Positions 1 to 8,934 of a stretch of DNA of 64,000 nt are shown here, piece by piece. Positions within the stretch are counted from its first letter, which is position 1. Each line of letters begins with the position of its first letter. The translations under genes and the position numbers were made by a program. The notes beneath the pieces were generated by a model. That model worked only from the letters and a program-made list of their open reading frames with translations, was not told the DNA's origin and did no database searches. The stretch is from Rhodanobacter spathiphylli B39 (GTDB taxonomy: Bacteria > Pseudomonadota > Gammaproteobacteria > Xanthomonadales > Rhodanobacteraceae), in NCBI RefSeq assembly GCF_000264295.1, contig NZ_AJXT01000004.1, positions 372,001 to 436,000 on the forward strand. Direction: 5' to 3'.

Positions 1-107
1 TCACCGGCACCCAGGTATCGCCGTCGATCGATCAGACCCTCTATCTGGCCGGTCGCGCCGAGGCGCTCAGGCGCATCGACGCCGCCATCGCGATGGCCCG
101 CGGCTGA
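1..107 (+). CDS. 3' end of an unidentified protein (partial)
   Basis: An open frame enters from the left edge (first full codon at 3) and stops at TGA 105-107. It leaves only about 34 residues, ending in an alanine- and arginine-rich helix-like tail ([11 protein letters not shown]). No motif in this fragment identifies the family. It is co-directional with the small membrane protein gene that starts 33 bp later, so the two may share a transcript. Confidence 0.5.
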   Translation, partial: TGTQVSPSIDQTLYLAGRAEALRRIDAAIAMARG

Positions 108-140
108 TGCGGCTTCGGTCGATGGCGCACTGAGCGCGGC

Positions 141-443
141 ATGGACGAATGGCTGGCCAGGGCCACCCACGGCGTCGATCCCGACGCACCGGGCGCGTTC
201 TGGCACGTCTTCTTCAACCTGTTGAATATGCTGCCGTGGGCAGCCATGTTCTGGTGGAACCTGCTGTTTGTCGCGGTGGGAGCCTTGCTGGGCTGGTGGC
301 GCGGACGCCTGCTGGAAAGCATCGTCTGGGCCTGGGTGCTGGGGCCGATCGGCTGGATCGTGATCCTGCGCAAGTCCCGCCGGCCGCCACTGGCGAAGCC
401 ACCGCCGCTGCCACAGGGCCGCCGCCCGGTACCACGCAGGTAG
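141..443 (+). CDS. Small hypothetical membrane protein
   Basis: This 100-residue protein has two hydrophobic stretches, about residues 26-52 (AFWHVF..LLFVAVGALLGWW) and 60-76 (SIVWAWVLGPIGWIVIL). A basic, proline-rich tail follows (RKSRRPPLAKPPPLPQGRRPVPRR region). The charge pattern suggests a small inner-membrane protein with a cytoplasmic C terminus. I do not recognise the family. The gene sits just upstream of zur (28-bp gap) and could be co-transcribed with it, but nothing in the protein points to zinc. Confidence 0.6.
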   Translation: MDEWLARATHGVDPDAPGAFWHVFFNLLNMLPWAAMFWWNLLFVAVGALLGWWRGRLLESIVWAWVLGPIGWIVILRKSRRPPLAKPPPLPQGRRPVPRR

Positions 444-471
444 CGGTGTATGATCCCCATGAGGTGACATC

Positions 472-957
472 TTGAGCCACGACGCCGCCAACAACCATCC
501 GCGCCACGCGCACCACCACGACGACGCGAAGGGCTTCGTGCGTGCCGTGGAGCATGCCAGCGAGGAGCGCGGTCTGCGCCTCACCCCGCTGCGCAAGGAA
601 GTGCTGGAACTGATCGCCGCCGCGCACAAGCCGGTGAAGGCCTATGACCTGCTCGACCAGTTGCGCGAGAAGCACGGCAATGCGGCGCCGCCCACCGTCT
701 ACCGCGCGCTCGACTTCCTGCTCGAGAACGGCTTCATCCACAAGCTGGAATCGATCAACGCCTTTGTTTCCTGCCATCACCCGGCCGAGGCGCACCAAGT
801 GCCGTTCCTGATCTGCGACGTCTGCTCCAGCGCGCAGGAAGTTTGCGACGAGCGGGTGGCGGACCTGATCGAGGCGCAGGCGAAGGCGCTGGGGTTTCGG
901 CCGCAGGCGCAGACCCTGGAAGTGCACGGCACCTGCCGGAACTGCCGCAAGGGCTGA
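472..957 (+). CDS. zur: Zur, zinc-responsive Fur-family repressor
   Basis: This 161-residue Fur-family protein begins with TTG at 472. A GAGGTGA ribosome-binding site lies 4-11 bp upstream and supports that start. The N terminus is histidine rich (HPRHAHHHDD). A winged helix (LTPLRKEVLELI..PPTVYRALDFLLENGFIHKLES) is followed by the dimerisation domain with the metal ligands SCHHP, CDVC and the C-terminal CRNC. The paired CxxC motifs with the His cluster fit the structural zinc site of Zur better than Fur. The neighbours support a zinc role: a Zur-type operator follows the gene, then a MerC-like protein and a CDF exporter. Confidence 0.88.
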   Translation: MSHDAANNHPRHAHHHDDAKGFVRAVEHASEERGLRLTPLRKEVLELIAAAHKPVKAYDLLDQLREKHGNAAPPTVYRALDFLLENGFIHKLESINAFVSCHHPAEAHQVPFLICDVCSSAQEVCDERVADLIEAQAKALGFRPQAQTLEVHGTCRNCRKG

Positions 958-982
958 GGTGCTTCTTCGGGGCTGGCGAAGC

Positions 983-1006
983 GAAGTGTTATAAAGTAAC
1001 ATGTGG
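983..1006 (+). promoter_or_regulatory. Zur box upstream of merC-like gene
   Basis: The sequence GAAGTGTTATAAAGTAACATG contains an interrupted palindrome with half-sites GTTA (988-991) and TAAC (997-1000) in an AT-rich core. This closely matches the GTTATNATATAAC-type Zur operator of gammaproteobacteria. It lies between zur and the MerC/CDF genes and overlaps a potential ATG at 1001, which argues that translation starts downstream at 1052. Confidence 0.7.
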
Positions 1007-1051
1007 TCACCGGACATGGAGTCGCCCCGTCGGGCGGCGCCGGGTCAATCG

Positions 1052-1486
1052 ATGAATCCCGAGCAGTCGAACAAATCCCGCTGGTGGCACCTGGCCGATC
1101 GCGTTGGCGCGATGGCCTCGTTCCTGTGCGCGATCCACTGCGCCTTGCTGCCGTTCGTGCTGGCCCTGCTGCCGCTGATCGGCCTGGAATTCCTGGCCGA
1201 CCACCGCTTCGAGCGCATCTTCGTGCTGTGCGCCTGCGTGCTGGCATCGCTGGTGCTGGTGCGCGGTTTTCGTCGGCACCGGCGCAGCCTGCCGCTGCGC
1301 CTGGCGGTGCCGGGACTGTCGCTGCTGCTGCTCGGCATCGCCTTCATCGACCTGGGTTCGCCGATCCTGCACAGCGTGCTGGTGACTTGCGGCGGCATGC
1401 TGCTGGCGGCGGCGCACTTCGCCAACCTGCGGCTGGACAGCCTCGGCGACAGCGTTCACGAGCACGGTCCGCAGTGCGCGCATTGA
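1052..1486 (+). CDS. MerC-domain membrane protein
   Basis: This 144-residue protein (from the start chosen here) resembles the MerC family. It has four hydrophobic segments and the motif MASFLCAIHCALLPF, in which two cysteines in the first membrane helix resemble the metal-binding pair of MerC. The C terminus is EHGPQCAH, another possible metal ligand cluster. The ATG at 1052 is preferred over that at 1001 because the latter lies inside the Zur box. MerC moves mercuric ions in mer operons. Here there is no merA or merR, and the Zur box plus the CDF neighbour suggest a role in zinc or another divalent metal (inference). Confidence 0.75.
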   Translation: MNPEQSNKSRWWHLADRVGAMASFLCAIHCALLPFVLALLPLIGLEFLADHRFERIFVLCACVLASLVLVRGFRRHRRSLPLRLAVPGLSLLLLGIAFIDLGSPILHSVLVTCGGMLLAAAHFANLRLDSLGDSVHEHGPQCAH

Positions 1487-1532
1487 TCACGGGTGATTGT
1501 GTAACGGCGAAGCCCGTTCCTAGCATGCGGGG

Positions 1533-2534
1533 ATGAACATGCCGCACCACGACCATTCTCACGACCATTCCCACGGCCGTCGCCATGATCACGCGCATCA
1601 GGCGAAGCATGCCGGGGGCGGCGCCCACGACCACGACCACGGCGCCGCAGGCGCCGGAAACAGTCGCAAACTCCTGCTGGCGCTGGTGTTGACCGGCATC
1701 ATGATGATCGTCGAGGTGATCGGGGGGCTGTGGTCCGGCTCGCTGGCCCTGCTGGCCGATGCAGCGCACATGATGGTCGACACGCTGGCCCTGTTGCTGG
1801 CCGTGGTTGGTGCGTGGATGGCCACCCGACCCGCCGATGCCAGGCGCAGCTACGGTTATGGCCGGATGGAAGTGCTGGCCGGTTTCGTCAACGCACTGAG
1901 CCAGTTCGTGCTGGTGGCGTGGATCGCATGGGAGGCGGTGATGCGCCTGCGCCATCCGGGCCAGATCCTTTCCGGCGTGATGCTGGTGGTCGCCGTCGCC
2001 GGTCTGCTGGTCAATGCGCTGGTGCTGCGCACCCTGCACGGACATGCGCATGACGACGTCAATCTCGCCGGCGCCAGCCTGCACGTGCTTGGCGACCTGC
2101 TGGGTTCGCTGGCGGCGGTGCTGGCGGCGCTGGCGATCCGCTGGTTGGACTGGTTGTGGGCCGATCCGCTGCTGTCGCTGCTGGTCTCGCTGCTGATCCT
2201 GAACAGTGCGTGGCGCTTGCTGCGGAAGTCCGCGCACATCCTGCTGGAAGGCGTGCCCGACGGCCTGGACACGACCGAGATGGAGCGCTCGCTGCGCACG
2301 GCGGCGCCGGGCATCCGCGACATACACCACCTGCACGTGTGGCAGCTCGCCTCGGGGTCGCGCATGGCGACCGTGCATGCCGAGCTGGACGAGCAGGCGG
2401 ACGGCGCCCTGGTGCTGCAGTCGATCAAGCGCCTGTTGCTGGAGCGTTTCGAGATCCGCCACGTGACCGTGCAGATCGATCCCGGGGCATGTGCCGACCC
2501 GTCCGCGGACTGTGCCGGACATGGCCATCGCTGA
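1533..2534 (+). CDS. CDF-family zinc/cation efflux transporter
   Basis: This 333-residue cation diffusion facilitator resembles CzcD/ZitB. The N terminus is a cytoplasmic His-rich tail (PHHDHSHDHSHGRRHDHAH). Six membrane helices follow, with the transport-site pattern in helix 2 (LLADAAHMMVDTLALLLA) and helix 5 (LAGASLHVLGDLLGSLAAV), giving the HxxxD pairs. The cytoplasmic C-terminal domain contains HHLHVWQLASG. These proteins export Zn2+, and often Co2+ or Cd2+, in exchange for protons. The gene follows the MerC-like gene by 46 bp and may lie under the Zur box. In Xanthomonas campestris Zur is reported to activate an efflux pump as well as repress uptake genes, so such control is plausible here. 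Confidence 0.9.
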   Translation: MNMPHHDHSHDHSHGRRHDHAHQAKHAGGGAHDHDHGAAGAGNSRKLLLALVLTGIMMIVEVIGGLWSGSLALLADAAHMMVDTLALLLAVVGAWMATRPADARRSYGYGRMEVLAGFVNALSQFVLVAWIAWEAVMRLRHPGQILSGVMLVVAVAGLLVNALVLRTLHGHAHDDVNLAGASLHVLGDLLGSLAAVLAALAIRWLDWLWADPLLSLLVSLLILNSAWRLLRKSAHILLEGVPDGLDTTEMERSLRTAAPGIRDIHHLHVWQLASGSRMATVHAELDEQADGALVLQSIKRLLLERFEIRHVTVQIDPGACADPSADCAGHGHR

Positions 2535-2600
2535 CTATCCCGCCGTACCGGGACACTGCTATGATGGCAGGCCGTTCATCCAATAAATCAAGGAGTTCCC

Positions 2601-2762
2601 ATGGGTAAGGGCGATCGCAAGACCCGTCGCGGCAAGACCTACCGCGGCAGCTACGGCAATACCCGTGCACACGGCGCGCTGCCGGCCGTGGTTGGTGCCA
2701 AGCCGACCGTGACCAAGCCGGCCGCGGCCAAGAAGGCGGCGCCGAAGAAGAAGTCGGCCTGA
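2601..2762 (+). CDS. 30S ribosomal protein THX
   Basis: This 53-residue basic protein begins MGKGDRKTRRGKTYRGSYGN, the signature of bacterial THX, a small protein that sits in the head of the 30S subunit. The C-terminal half is a lysine/alanine/proline-rich extension (KPAAAKKAAPKKKSA). A good ribosome-binding site (AAGGAG, 2590-2595) precedes the ATG. A TATGAT hexamer at 2560-2565 may be the -10 box, and an intrinsic terminator follows 31 bp after the stop, so the gene appears monocistronic. Confidence 0.88.
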   Translation: MGKGDRKTRRGKTYRGSYGNTRAHGALPAVVGAKPTVTKPAAAKKAAPKKKSA

Positions 2763-2790
2763 GCCAGCTTCGCCCGGCATTGCTGCAAGA

Positions 2791-2818
2791 AAACCCCCGC
2801 CTCGGCGGGGGTTTTTGC
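2791..2818 (+). terminator. Rho-independent terminator after THX
   Basis: The stem CCCCCGCC (2794-2801) pairs with GGCGGGGG (2804-2811) around a tight turn, preceded by AAAA and followed by TTTTT. This is a strong intrinsic terminator that can work in both directions. Confidence 0.9.
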
Positions 2819-2888
2819 TTTTGGAGATCCGGGAATCGGGAAGAGACCGGCTGCTGGCTGAACCGTCAGGGCAGGGGTTCGACGGGGG

Positions 2889-2949
2889 TTTGCCGCGTGG
2901 TCGTCTGCCATGTATGATGCGATCCATTGTGTTAACGCGTTAGTACATT
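2889..2949 (+). promoter_or_regulatory. Histidine operon promoter with palindromic operator
   Basis: TTTGCC (2889-2894) and TATGAT (2913-2918), spaced 18 bp, form a plausible sigma70 promoter. Just downstream, between the expected start point and the ATG at 2950, lies the perfect palindrome TAACGCGTTA (2933-2942) followed by GTAC. The stretch TTAACGCGTTAGTAC recalls the TTAACTAGTAC half of the E. coli Trp operator. Because the first gene of the operon is TrpR-like, this may be its autoregulatory site (inference). No ribosome-binding site is visible before ATG 2950. Confidence 0.45.
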
Positions 2950-3285
2950 ATGAAGCGACGATCGCTCGATCCCGAATCCCCGCCCGGCTCCGCCGAGCAG
3001 AGTCTCTGCGAGGCCTTGCTGTCCCTGCGCAACAGCGAGGAGATGGGCGCCTTTCTCAGCGACCTTTGTACGCCCGCCGAACTTGAAGTGCTGGTCGATC
3101 GCTGGCGGGTGGTGCCATACCTGCTCGAAGGCGTGCCGTACCGCGAGATCCACGAGCGCACTGCGGTCAGCATCACCACCATTGGGCGGGTCGCGCGCTA
3201 CCTCAACCAGGGCAGCGGTGGCTATCTGGCCGCGGCAGCCCGGGCGGCCAGGAAGCAGGCCCATCTGGCAAGGAGAAAGGCATGA
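2950..3285 (+). CDS. TrpR-like regulator, YerC/YecD family
   Basis: This 111-residue protein matches the TrpR superfamily. It has an N-terminal helical part (LCEALLSLRNSEEMGAFLSDLCTPAEL) and a helix-turn-helix around residues 55-85 (VVPYLLEGVPYREIHERTAVSITTIGRVARYL). The YerC/YecD branch lacks the tryptophan-sensing role shown for TrpR, and in Xanthomonadales it commonly opens the his operon. Its TGA overlaps the hisG ATG (ATGA at 3282-3285), so it is translationally coupled to the operon. A role as a his operon regulator responding to histidine or an intermediate is an inference from position. No leader peptide or attenuator is visible upstream. Confidence 0.8.
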   Translation: MKRRSLDPESPPGSAEQSLCEALLSLRNSEEMGAFLSDLCTPAELEVLVDRWRVVPYLLEGVPYREIHERTAVSITTIGRVARYLNQGSGGYLAAAARAARKQAHLARRKA

Positions 3286-4175
3286 AGCCGCGTGACCGCC
3301 TGCGCATCGCGATGCAGAAATCCGGCCGACTGACCGAGCCGGCGCTGGACCTGCTGACCCGTTGCGGACTGACTTTCCGGCAAAGCCGCGACAAGCTGTT
3401 CTGCTTCGGCGAAGGCGAGCCGGTCGATCTGCTGCTGGTGCGCGACGACGACATTCCCGGGCTGATCGCCCAGGGCGTGTGCGATCTCGGCATCGTCGGG
3501 CGCAACGTGCTGGGCGAGTTCCAGCTCACCGCCGGGCGTGACGGCGAGCCGCTGGACGAGTTGCGGCCACTCGGTTTCGGCCGCTGCCGCCTGTCGATCG
3601 CGGTGCCCCAGGACATGGCGTACGAAGCGCCGAAGGATCTGGCCGGCACCCGCATCGCCACCTCGTATCCCGGCCTGCTCGGCGAGTGGCTGCGCAGCCG
3701 CGGCATCGATGCGGGCGTGGTGACCCTGGCCGGTTCGGTCGAGATTGCGCCGAAGCTGGGCACCGCCGACGCGATCTGCGACCTGGTCCAGAGCGGCGGC
3801 ACCCTGGTGGCGAACCAGTTGCGCGAAACCGACGTGCTGCTGGAAAGCGAAGCGGTGCTGGCCGGTCCGCTGACCCTGCCGGTGGACGAACGCGGCGACA
3901 TGCTGGAGCTGCTGCTGAAGCGGCTGGATGGCGTGATCCAGGTGCGTGAATCGCGGTTGCTGCTGCTGCAGACCTCGCGCCACACGCTGGACGCGGTGAC
4001 CCGGCTGTTGCCCGGCGGACCGCAGCCGACCCTGCTGCCGGTGGCCGGCCAGCCGGACCAGCTGATGCTGCAGGCGCTGTGCGCCGGCGAGGTCAGCTGG
4101 CGGCAACTGGAAGAGATCAAGAAGGCCGGCGCGCGCGAGATGTTCGTGCTGCCGGTGGAGAAGATGCTTGCATGA
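3282..4175 (+). CDS. hisG: ATP phosphoribosyltransferase, long form
   Basis: HisG catalyses the first step of histidine synthesis, condensing ATP and PRPP to phosphoribosyl-ATP. At 297 residues this is the long, homohexameric form that carries its own C-terminal regulatory ACT-like domain (about residues 225-297), so no separate hisZ is needed. Visible signatures include [10 protein letters not shown] at the N terminus, the [12 protein letters not shown] segment and the PRPP-binding region [14 protein letters not shown]. In this form histidine feedback acts through the C-terminal domain. The gene overlaps yerC by 4 bp and hisD by 4 bp. Confidence 0.96.
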   Translation: MKPRDRLRIAMQKSGRLTEPALDLLTRCGLTFRQSRDKLFCFGEGEPVDLLLVRDDDIPGLIAQGVCDLGIVGRNVLGEFQLTAGRDGEPLDELRPLGFGRCRLSIAVPQDMAYEAPKDLAGTRIATSYPGLLGEWLRSRGIDAGVVTLAGSVEIAPKLGTADAICDLVQSGGTLVANQLRETDVLLESEAVLAGPLTLPVDERGDMLELLLKRLDGVIQVRESRLLLLQTSRHTLDAVTRLLPGGPQPTLLPVAGQPDQLMLQALCAGEVSWRQLEEIKKAGAREMFVLPVEKMLA

Positions 4176-5470
4176 AAAGCCTGGCCTGGAACCGAATGGA
4201 CGAAGCCTCCCGCCGCGAGGCACTGGCGCGCCCGGCGCAGGCGCGTGCCGACGAACTGCGTGGCGGTGTCGAACGGATCATCGCCATCGTGCGCGAAGGT
4301 GGCGACACCGCGTTGCGTGAACTCAGTGCGAAGTACGACCGCTGCGCGCTGGAGGCGATCGAAGTCGACGAGTCCGAGTTCGCCGCGGCCGAAGCGGCGC
4401 TGGATTCGGTACTGAAGGCCGCGATTCGCGAAGCGGCCGCGCGCATCGATTTGTTCCACCGTGCGGCCGCACCGCAGCCGGTCGCGGTGGACACTGCCAT
4501 CGGCGTGAGGGTGGAGCGGATATTGCGGCCGATCAGCCGCGTCGGCCTCTACGTGCCGGCCGGCAGTGCGCCGTTGCCGTCGACGGCGCTGATGCTGGGT
4601 GTGCCGGCGCGGATCGCCGGTTGCCACGACGTGGTGCTGTGCTCGCCAGCGCGCGCCGATGGCCGGTGCGACGAGGCCGTCTTGTATGCCGCGCGCCTCA
4701 CCGGCGTGCACAAGGTGTTCAAGCTCGGCGGTGCGCAGGCGATTGCCGCGATGGCCTATGGCACGGCCAGCGTGCCGAAGTGCGACAAGCTGTTTGGCCC
4801 CGGCAACGCCTGGGTCACCGAGGCGAAGCTGCAGGTGTCGTCCGACCCGGATGGCGCCGCGATCGACATGCCGGCCGGGCCGTCCGAAGTGCTGGTGATC
4901 GCCGATGCCGATGCGAACCCCGTGTTCGTCGCCGCCGATCTGCTGTCGCAGGCCGAGCACGGGCCGGATTCCCAGGTGATCCTGCTCAGTCCGTCGGCCG
5001 ATCTGCTGGCCAGGGTGGCGGCGGAAGTCGAGCGGCAGTGCGCTGCCTTGCCGCGCGCCGACGTGGCGCGGCAGGCCTTGGCGCAGAGCCGGCTGATCCT
5101 GGTCGAATCGCTGGCGCAGGCGGTCGAGGTGAGCAACCGCTACGCACCCGAACACCTGATCCTCCAGGTTGCCGAGCCGCGCGCGCTGCTCGATCGCATC
5201 GACAGCGCCGGCTCGATCTTCCTCGGCCAGTGGACCCCGGAATCCGTCGGCGACTACTGCAGCGGCAGCAACCACGTGCTGCCCACGTACGGTCACGCGC
5301 GCAGCTACAGCGGCGTGTCGGTGGCCAGTTTCCAGAAGCAGATCAGCGTGCAGGAAGTCTCTGCCGACGGCCTGCGCCAGATCGGCCCGTGCACCGCGAC
5401 GCTGGCGGCGGCCGAGCAACTGGAGGCGCACCGCCGCGCCGTGACCCTGCGACTGGAGGCCCTGGCATGA
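4172..5470 (+). CDS. hisD: Histidinol dehydrogenase
   Basis: HisD oxidises L-histidinol to L-histidine in two NAD-dependent steps, ending the pathway. The protein has 432 residues, a normal length. Recognisable segments are the [20 protein letters not shown] nucleotide-site region, the [18 protein letters not shown] stretch, [26 protein letters not shown] and the zinc/catalytic region QAEHGPDSQ and ApEHL ([10 protein letters not shown]). The start at 4172 is chosen because it overlaps the hisG stop and begins [10 protein letters not shown] as in relatives. It overlaps hisC by 4 bp. Confidence 0.96.
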   Translation: MKSLAWNRMDEASRREALARPAQARADELRGGVERIIAIVREGGDTALRELSAKYDRCALEAIEVDESEFAAAEAALDSVLKAAIREAAARIDLFHRAAAPQPVAVDTAIGVRVERILRPISRVGLYVPAGSAPLPSTALMLGVPARIAGCHDVVLCSPARADGRCDEAVLYAARLTGVHKVFKLGGAQAIAAMAYGTASVPKCDKLFGPGNAWVTEAKLQVSSDPDGAAIDMPAGPSEVLVIADADANPVFVAADLLSQAEHGPDSQVILLSPSADLLARVAAEVERQCAALPRADVARQALAQSRLILVESLAQAVEVSNRYAPEHLILQVAEPRALLDRIDSAGSIFLGQWTPESVGDYCSGSNHVLPTYGHARSYSGVSVASFQKQISVQEVSADGLRQIGPCTATLAAAEQLEAHRRAVTLRLEALA

Positions 5471-6555
5471 GCGTGCTCGAGCTGGCCCGGCCGGAGATCC
5501 GCGCGATGCAGCCGTATTCCTCGGCGCGCATGGAGGCCAGTGGCGGCCAGGTTTTCCTCAACGCGAATGAATCGGCCTGGCCGCCGCCGGGCGACGATGG
5601 CCTGGGCTGCAATCGTTACCCGGAACCGCAACCGGCGGCCCTGGTGGCAACCCTGGCCGCGCTGTACGGCGTGCGCCACGAGCAACTGCTGGTCGGCCGC
5701 GGCAGTGACGAGGCCATCGATCTGCTGATTCGCGCGTTCTGTCGAGCGGGCGAGGACGCGGTGCTGATCCAGCCACCGACCTTCGGCATGTACGGCGTCT
5801 GCGCCCGTATCCAGAACGCGGCAGTGGTCGAAGTGCCGCTGGCGGATGACTTCACGCTGGACGTGGATGCGGTGCTCGCCGCGGTCACGCCCGCGGTGAA
5901 GCTGATTTTCGTCTGCACGCCGAACAATCCCAGCGGCCAGTGCGTGCCACGCGAAGATGTCGAGCGTCTGCTGCAGCAGCTCGACGGGCGCGCCCTGCTG
6001 GTGGTGGACGAGGCGTACATCGAGTTTGCCTTCGAGCGCAGCGTGGCCGATCTCATCGATCGCTACGAAGGCCTCGCCGTGCTGCGCACGCTGTCCAAGG
6101 CCTGGGCGCTGGCCGGCGCCCGCATCGGCTGCCTGCTGGCCAATCCCGCGGTTATCTCGCTGCTGCGGCGGATCATGCCGCCCTATCCCGTGCCGCTGCC
6201 GTGCGTGGCCGTTGCGATGGCTGCGCTTTCGGAAGCGGGGCAGGCGCAGGCGCGCGAACACCTGGCGGTGCTGCGCAACGAGCACGAACGGGTGCGCGGC
6301 GCGTTGGCTGCGCTGGCCTGCGTCCGCGCCGTGCTGCCCTCGCAGGCGAATTTCCTCGCCGTGCGCTTCGCCGATGCCGGCGCGACCTACCAGCGCCTGC
6401 TGGCCGCCGGTGTGGTGGTGCGCGACGTGCGGCGCTATCCGAAGCTGGGTGACGCCCTGCGCATCACCATCGGCGCGCCGGCCGAGAATGACCGGATGCT
6501 CGCCGTTCTGGAGGGGGCTGCGCAGGATCGGGGTTTCTCCGGAGGATCGGCATGA
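5467..6555 (+). CDS. hisC: Histidinol-phosphate aminotransferase
   Basis: HisC is a PLP enzyme that transfers the amino group from glutamate to imidazole acetol phosphate. The 362-residue fold type I aminotransferase shows [11 protein letters not shown] near the N terminus, the [16 protein letters not shown] segment ([13 protein letters not shown]), VVDEAYIEF with the PLP-binding Asp, and [14 protein letters not shown] with the Schiff-base lysine. The start at 5467 gives the normal N terminus ([17 protein letters not shown]) and a 4-bp overlap with hisD. It also overlaps hisB by 4 bp. Confidence 0.96.
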   Translation: MSVLELARPEIRAMQPYSSARMEASGGQVFLNANESAWPPPGDDGLGCNRYPEPQPAALVATLAALYGVRHEQLLVGRGSDEAIDLLIRAFCRAGEDAVLIQPPTFGMYGVCARIQNAAVVEVPLADDFTLDVDAVLAAVTPAVKLIFVCTPNNPSGQCVPREDVERLLQQLDGRALLVVDEAYIEFAFERSVADLIDRYEGLAVLRTLSKAWALAGARIGCLLANPAVISLLRRIMPPYPVPLPCVAVAMAALSEAGQAQAREHLAVLRNEHERVRGALAALACVRAVLPSQANFLAVRFADAGATYQRLLAAGVVVRDVRRYPKLGDALRITIGAPAENDRMLAVLEGAAQDRGFSGGSA

Positions 6556-7619
6556 AGCAGACAAAACTTCTCTTCGTCGACCGCGACGGCTGCCTGATCG
6601 AGGAACCGGCCGACGAGCAGGTCGACAGCTACGCGAAGCTGGTCTTGCTGCCGGGCGTGATCGCCGCGCTGCAGCGCTTCATGGCGGCCGGCTATGAACT
6701 GGTGATGGTCACCAATCAGGATGGCCTGGGCACGGACAGCTTCCCGGAGGCCGACTTCAGCGGGCCGCACGAATTGCTGCTGAACATCCTCGCCTCGCAA
6801 GGCATCCGCTTCCGCGAGGTGCTGATCGACCGCAGTTTCCCGCATGAAGGCCTGGACACGCGCAAGCCCGGCATCGGCCTGGCGCGCCATTACCTGGCCG
6901 ATGACGGCTGGAGCCGGGCCGCCTCGGCGATGGTCGGCGATCGCGAGACCGACCTGCAGTTCGCCGCCAACCTCGGCGTGCGCGGCTGTCGCGTCGGTCC
7001 GCACGGGGTGAGCTGGGAGGCGCTCGCCCACGAACTGCTCGACGCGCCGCGTACCGCCACGGTGGTGCGCAACACGAAGGAAACCCGCATCACCGTCAGC
7101 GTGGATCTCGATCGCGTGGCCGAACCGAAGGCACATACCGGCCTGGGCTTCTTCGACCACATGCTGGAGCAGATCGGCAAGCACGGCGGCTTCGCGCTGG
7201 AGCTGGCCTGCGCTGGCGACACCCACATCGATGAACACCACACCATCGAGGACTGTGCACTGGCGCTGGGCCAGGCGCTGAAGCAGGCGCTGGGCGACAA
7301 GCGCGGCATCGGCCGTTACGGCTTCACCTTGCCGATGGACGAGGCGCAAGCCAGCGCGGCGCTCGATTTGTCCGGCCGTCCCTGCTTCGTGTTCGAAGGC
7401 AGCTTTCCCCGCGAGCGCGTGGGCGAGGTGCCGACCGAACTGGTGCCGCATTTCTTCCGCTCGCTGTGCGAAACGCTGGGTGCAAACCTGCACCTGAGCG
7501 TACGCGGCGACAACGCGCATCACATGGTCGAGGCCTGCTTCAAGGTGGTGGCGCGCAGCTTGCGCCAGGCGTTGCGCCGCGAAGGCAGCGAGCTGCCCAG
7601 CACCAAGGGTGCGCTGTAA
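6552..7619 (+). CDS. hisB: Bifunctional histidinol-phosphatase / imidazoleglycerol-phosphate dehydratase
   Basis: This 355-residue fusion carries two pathway steps. The N-terminal HAD phosphatase (residues 1-165) has the nucleophile motif [15 protein letters not shown] and GDRETD. The C-terminal dehydratase (about 167-355) has the duplicated metal-binding signatures [20 protein letters not shown] and DNAHHMVE and ends in PSTKGAL. In E. coli the phosphatase has a zinc loop with ligands C93, H95, C101 and C103. In the aligned loop here ([16 protein letters not shown]) these become Asp, Ser, Leu and Thr, so the structural zinc site seems to be absent. The gene overlaps hisC by 4 bp and hisH by 1 bp. 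Confidence 0.95.
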   Translation: MKQTKLLFVDRDGCLIEEPADEQVDSYAKLVLLPGVIAALQRFMAAGYELVMVTNQDGLGTDSFPEADFSGPHELLLNILASQGIRFREVLIDRSFPHEGLDTRKPGIGLARHYLADDGWSRAASAMVGDRETDLQFAANLGVRGCRVGPHGVSWEALAHELLDAPRTATVVRNTKETRITVSVDLDRVAEPKAHTGLGFFDHMLEQIGKHGGFALELACAGDTHIDEHHTIEDCALALGQALKQALGDKRGIGRYGFTLPMDEAQASAALDLSGRPCFVFEGSFPRERVGEVPTELVPHFFRSLCETLGANLHLSVRGDNAHHMVEACFKVVARSLRQALRREGSELPSTKGAL

Positions 7620-8209
7620 TGAGCGTGGTGCTGGTCGACGCGGGCGGTACCAATATCGGTTCGGTGCGCTATGCGCTGCAGCGGCTCGGCGTGGATGCGG
7701 CGCTGACTTCCGACGCAACGACGATCCGCCGTGCCGACAAGGTGATCCTGCCCGGGGTCGGCGCGGCCGGCCCCGGCATGGCGCGGTTGCGCGAGCTGGG
7801 CCTGGTCGAGGTTTTGCGCGGGTTGACCCAGCCGGTGCTCGGCGTGTGCCTGGGCATGCAGTTGCTGTGCGCGCATTCGGAGGAGGGCGACACGGCATGC
7901 CTCGGCGTGATTCCCGCGCCGGTGCGCCGCTTCGTCGATGCCCCCGGCCTGCGCGTGCCGCACATGGGCTGGAACACGTTGTCGATCCGGCAGAAACATC
8001 CGTTGCTGGCCGGGCTCGATGACGGCGAGCAGGCCTACTTCGTGCACAGCTACGCGGTGCCGACGGGGGACTACACCCTCGCCAGCAGCGGACACGCCGA
8101 TGAGTTTTCGGCCATCGTGGCCCGTGGGAATTTCCACGGCATGCAGTTCCACCCCGAGCGCTCCGCCGCTGTCGGCGCGAGGCTCCTGCGGAATTTCCTC
8201 AGCCTATGA
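7619..8209 (+). CDS. hisH: Imidazole glycerol phosphate synthase, glutaminase subunit
   Basis: HisH is a class I glutamine amidotransferase that supplies ammonia to HisF. The 196-residue protein starts [20 protein letters not shown] and shows the nucleophile elbow GVCLGMQLL (catalytic Cys near residue 80) and the His/Glu pair in GMQFHPERS. The chosen ATG at 7619 overlaps the hisB TAA by one base. Any longer N-terminal extension would run into hisB with no family support. It overlaps hisA by 4 bp. Confidence 0.96.
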   Translation: MSVVLVDAGGTNIGSVRYALQRLGVDAALTSDATTIRRADKVILPGVGAAGPGMARLRELGLVEVLRGLTQPVLGVCLGMQLLCAHSEEGDTACLGVIPAPVRRFVDAPGLRVPHMGWNTLSIRQKHPLLAGLDDGEQAYFVHSYAVPTGDYTLASSGHADEFSAIVARGNFHGMQFHPERSAAVGARLLRNFLSL

Positions 8210-8934
8210 GCTTCCACATCATTCCCGCCATCGACCTGCGCGAAGGACGCGTGGTGCGCCTGCGCCAGGGCGACTACGCCCAGCAGACCACATATGCGCT
8301 CGATCCGCGGGAGCTGGCGCTGCGTTACCTGCATGCCGGCGCGCACTGGCTGCATGTCGTCGATCTCGACGGTGCGCGTTCGGGCAACCTGGACAACCTG
8401 GCCGTGATCAAGGCGATTGCCGATCACGGCATCGATGTTCAGGCCGGTGGTGGCGTGCGTGACGAGGCCGACTTGCGGCGATTGTTCGACGTGGGGGTTC
8501 GGCGCGTGGTGCTGGGCAGCGTGGCCATTCGCGATCGGGAACGCGTCGCTGGCTGGCTCGAGGCATTCGGCAGCGAACGCATCGTCCTGGCGCTGGACAC
8601 CCGCCGTGTCGGCAATGACTGGCTGCTGCCAAGCGCCGGCTGGACCGAGGTCGAGGCAGCCACACTGGACGAGTTGGCGCCCTGGTACGCCGAACATGGC
8701 GCACGCCATCTGTTGTGCACCGACATCGAGCGCGACGGCATGCTCGCCGGTTTCAATCTCGAGTTGTATCGGCACCTCACCGATCGCGTTCCCGAGCTTG
8801 ATCTGCAAGCGTCGGGCGGCGTGCGCTCGCTGGCCGACATTCGCGCCGCGCGCGAAGCCGGCGCGAAGGCGGTGATCCTTGGACGCGCGCTGCTCGAAGC
8901 ACGCTTCTCGCTGGAAGACGCACTCACATGCTGA
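8206..8934 (+). CDS. hisA: ProFAR isomerase (HisA)
   Basis: HisA isomerises ProFAR to PRFAR on a (beta/alpha)8 barrel. The 242-residue protein starts [21 protein letters not shown] with the catalytic Asp of AIDL. The two phosphate-binding repeats [13 protein letters not shown] and [13 protein letters not shown] mark the half-barrel duplication. TDIERDGML carries the second catalytic Asp. It overlaps hisH by 4 bp and hisF by 7 bp. Confidence 0.96.
   Translation: MSFHIIPAIDLREGRVVRLRQGDYAQQTTYALDPRELALRYLHAGAHWLHVVDLDGARSGNLDNLAVIKAIADHGIDVQAGGGVRDEADLRRLFDVGVRRVVLGSVAIRDRERVAGWLEAFGSERIVLALDTRRVGNDWLLPSAGWTEVEAATLDELAPWYAEHGARHLLCTDIERDGMLAGFNLELYRHLTDRVPELDLQASGGVRSLADIRAAREAGAKAVILGRALLEARFSLEDALTC

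Noticed and set aside
3203-5431. Long open frame of 742 codons on the minus strand opposite hisG and hisD
   Set aside because: It is antisense to two clearly recognised enzymes, has no family resemblance and is a product of high GC content.
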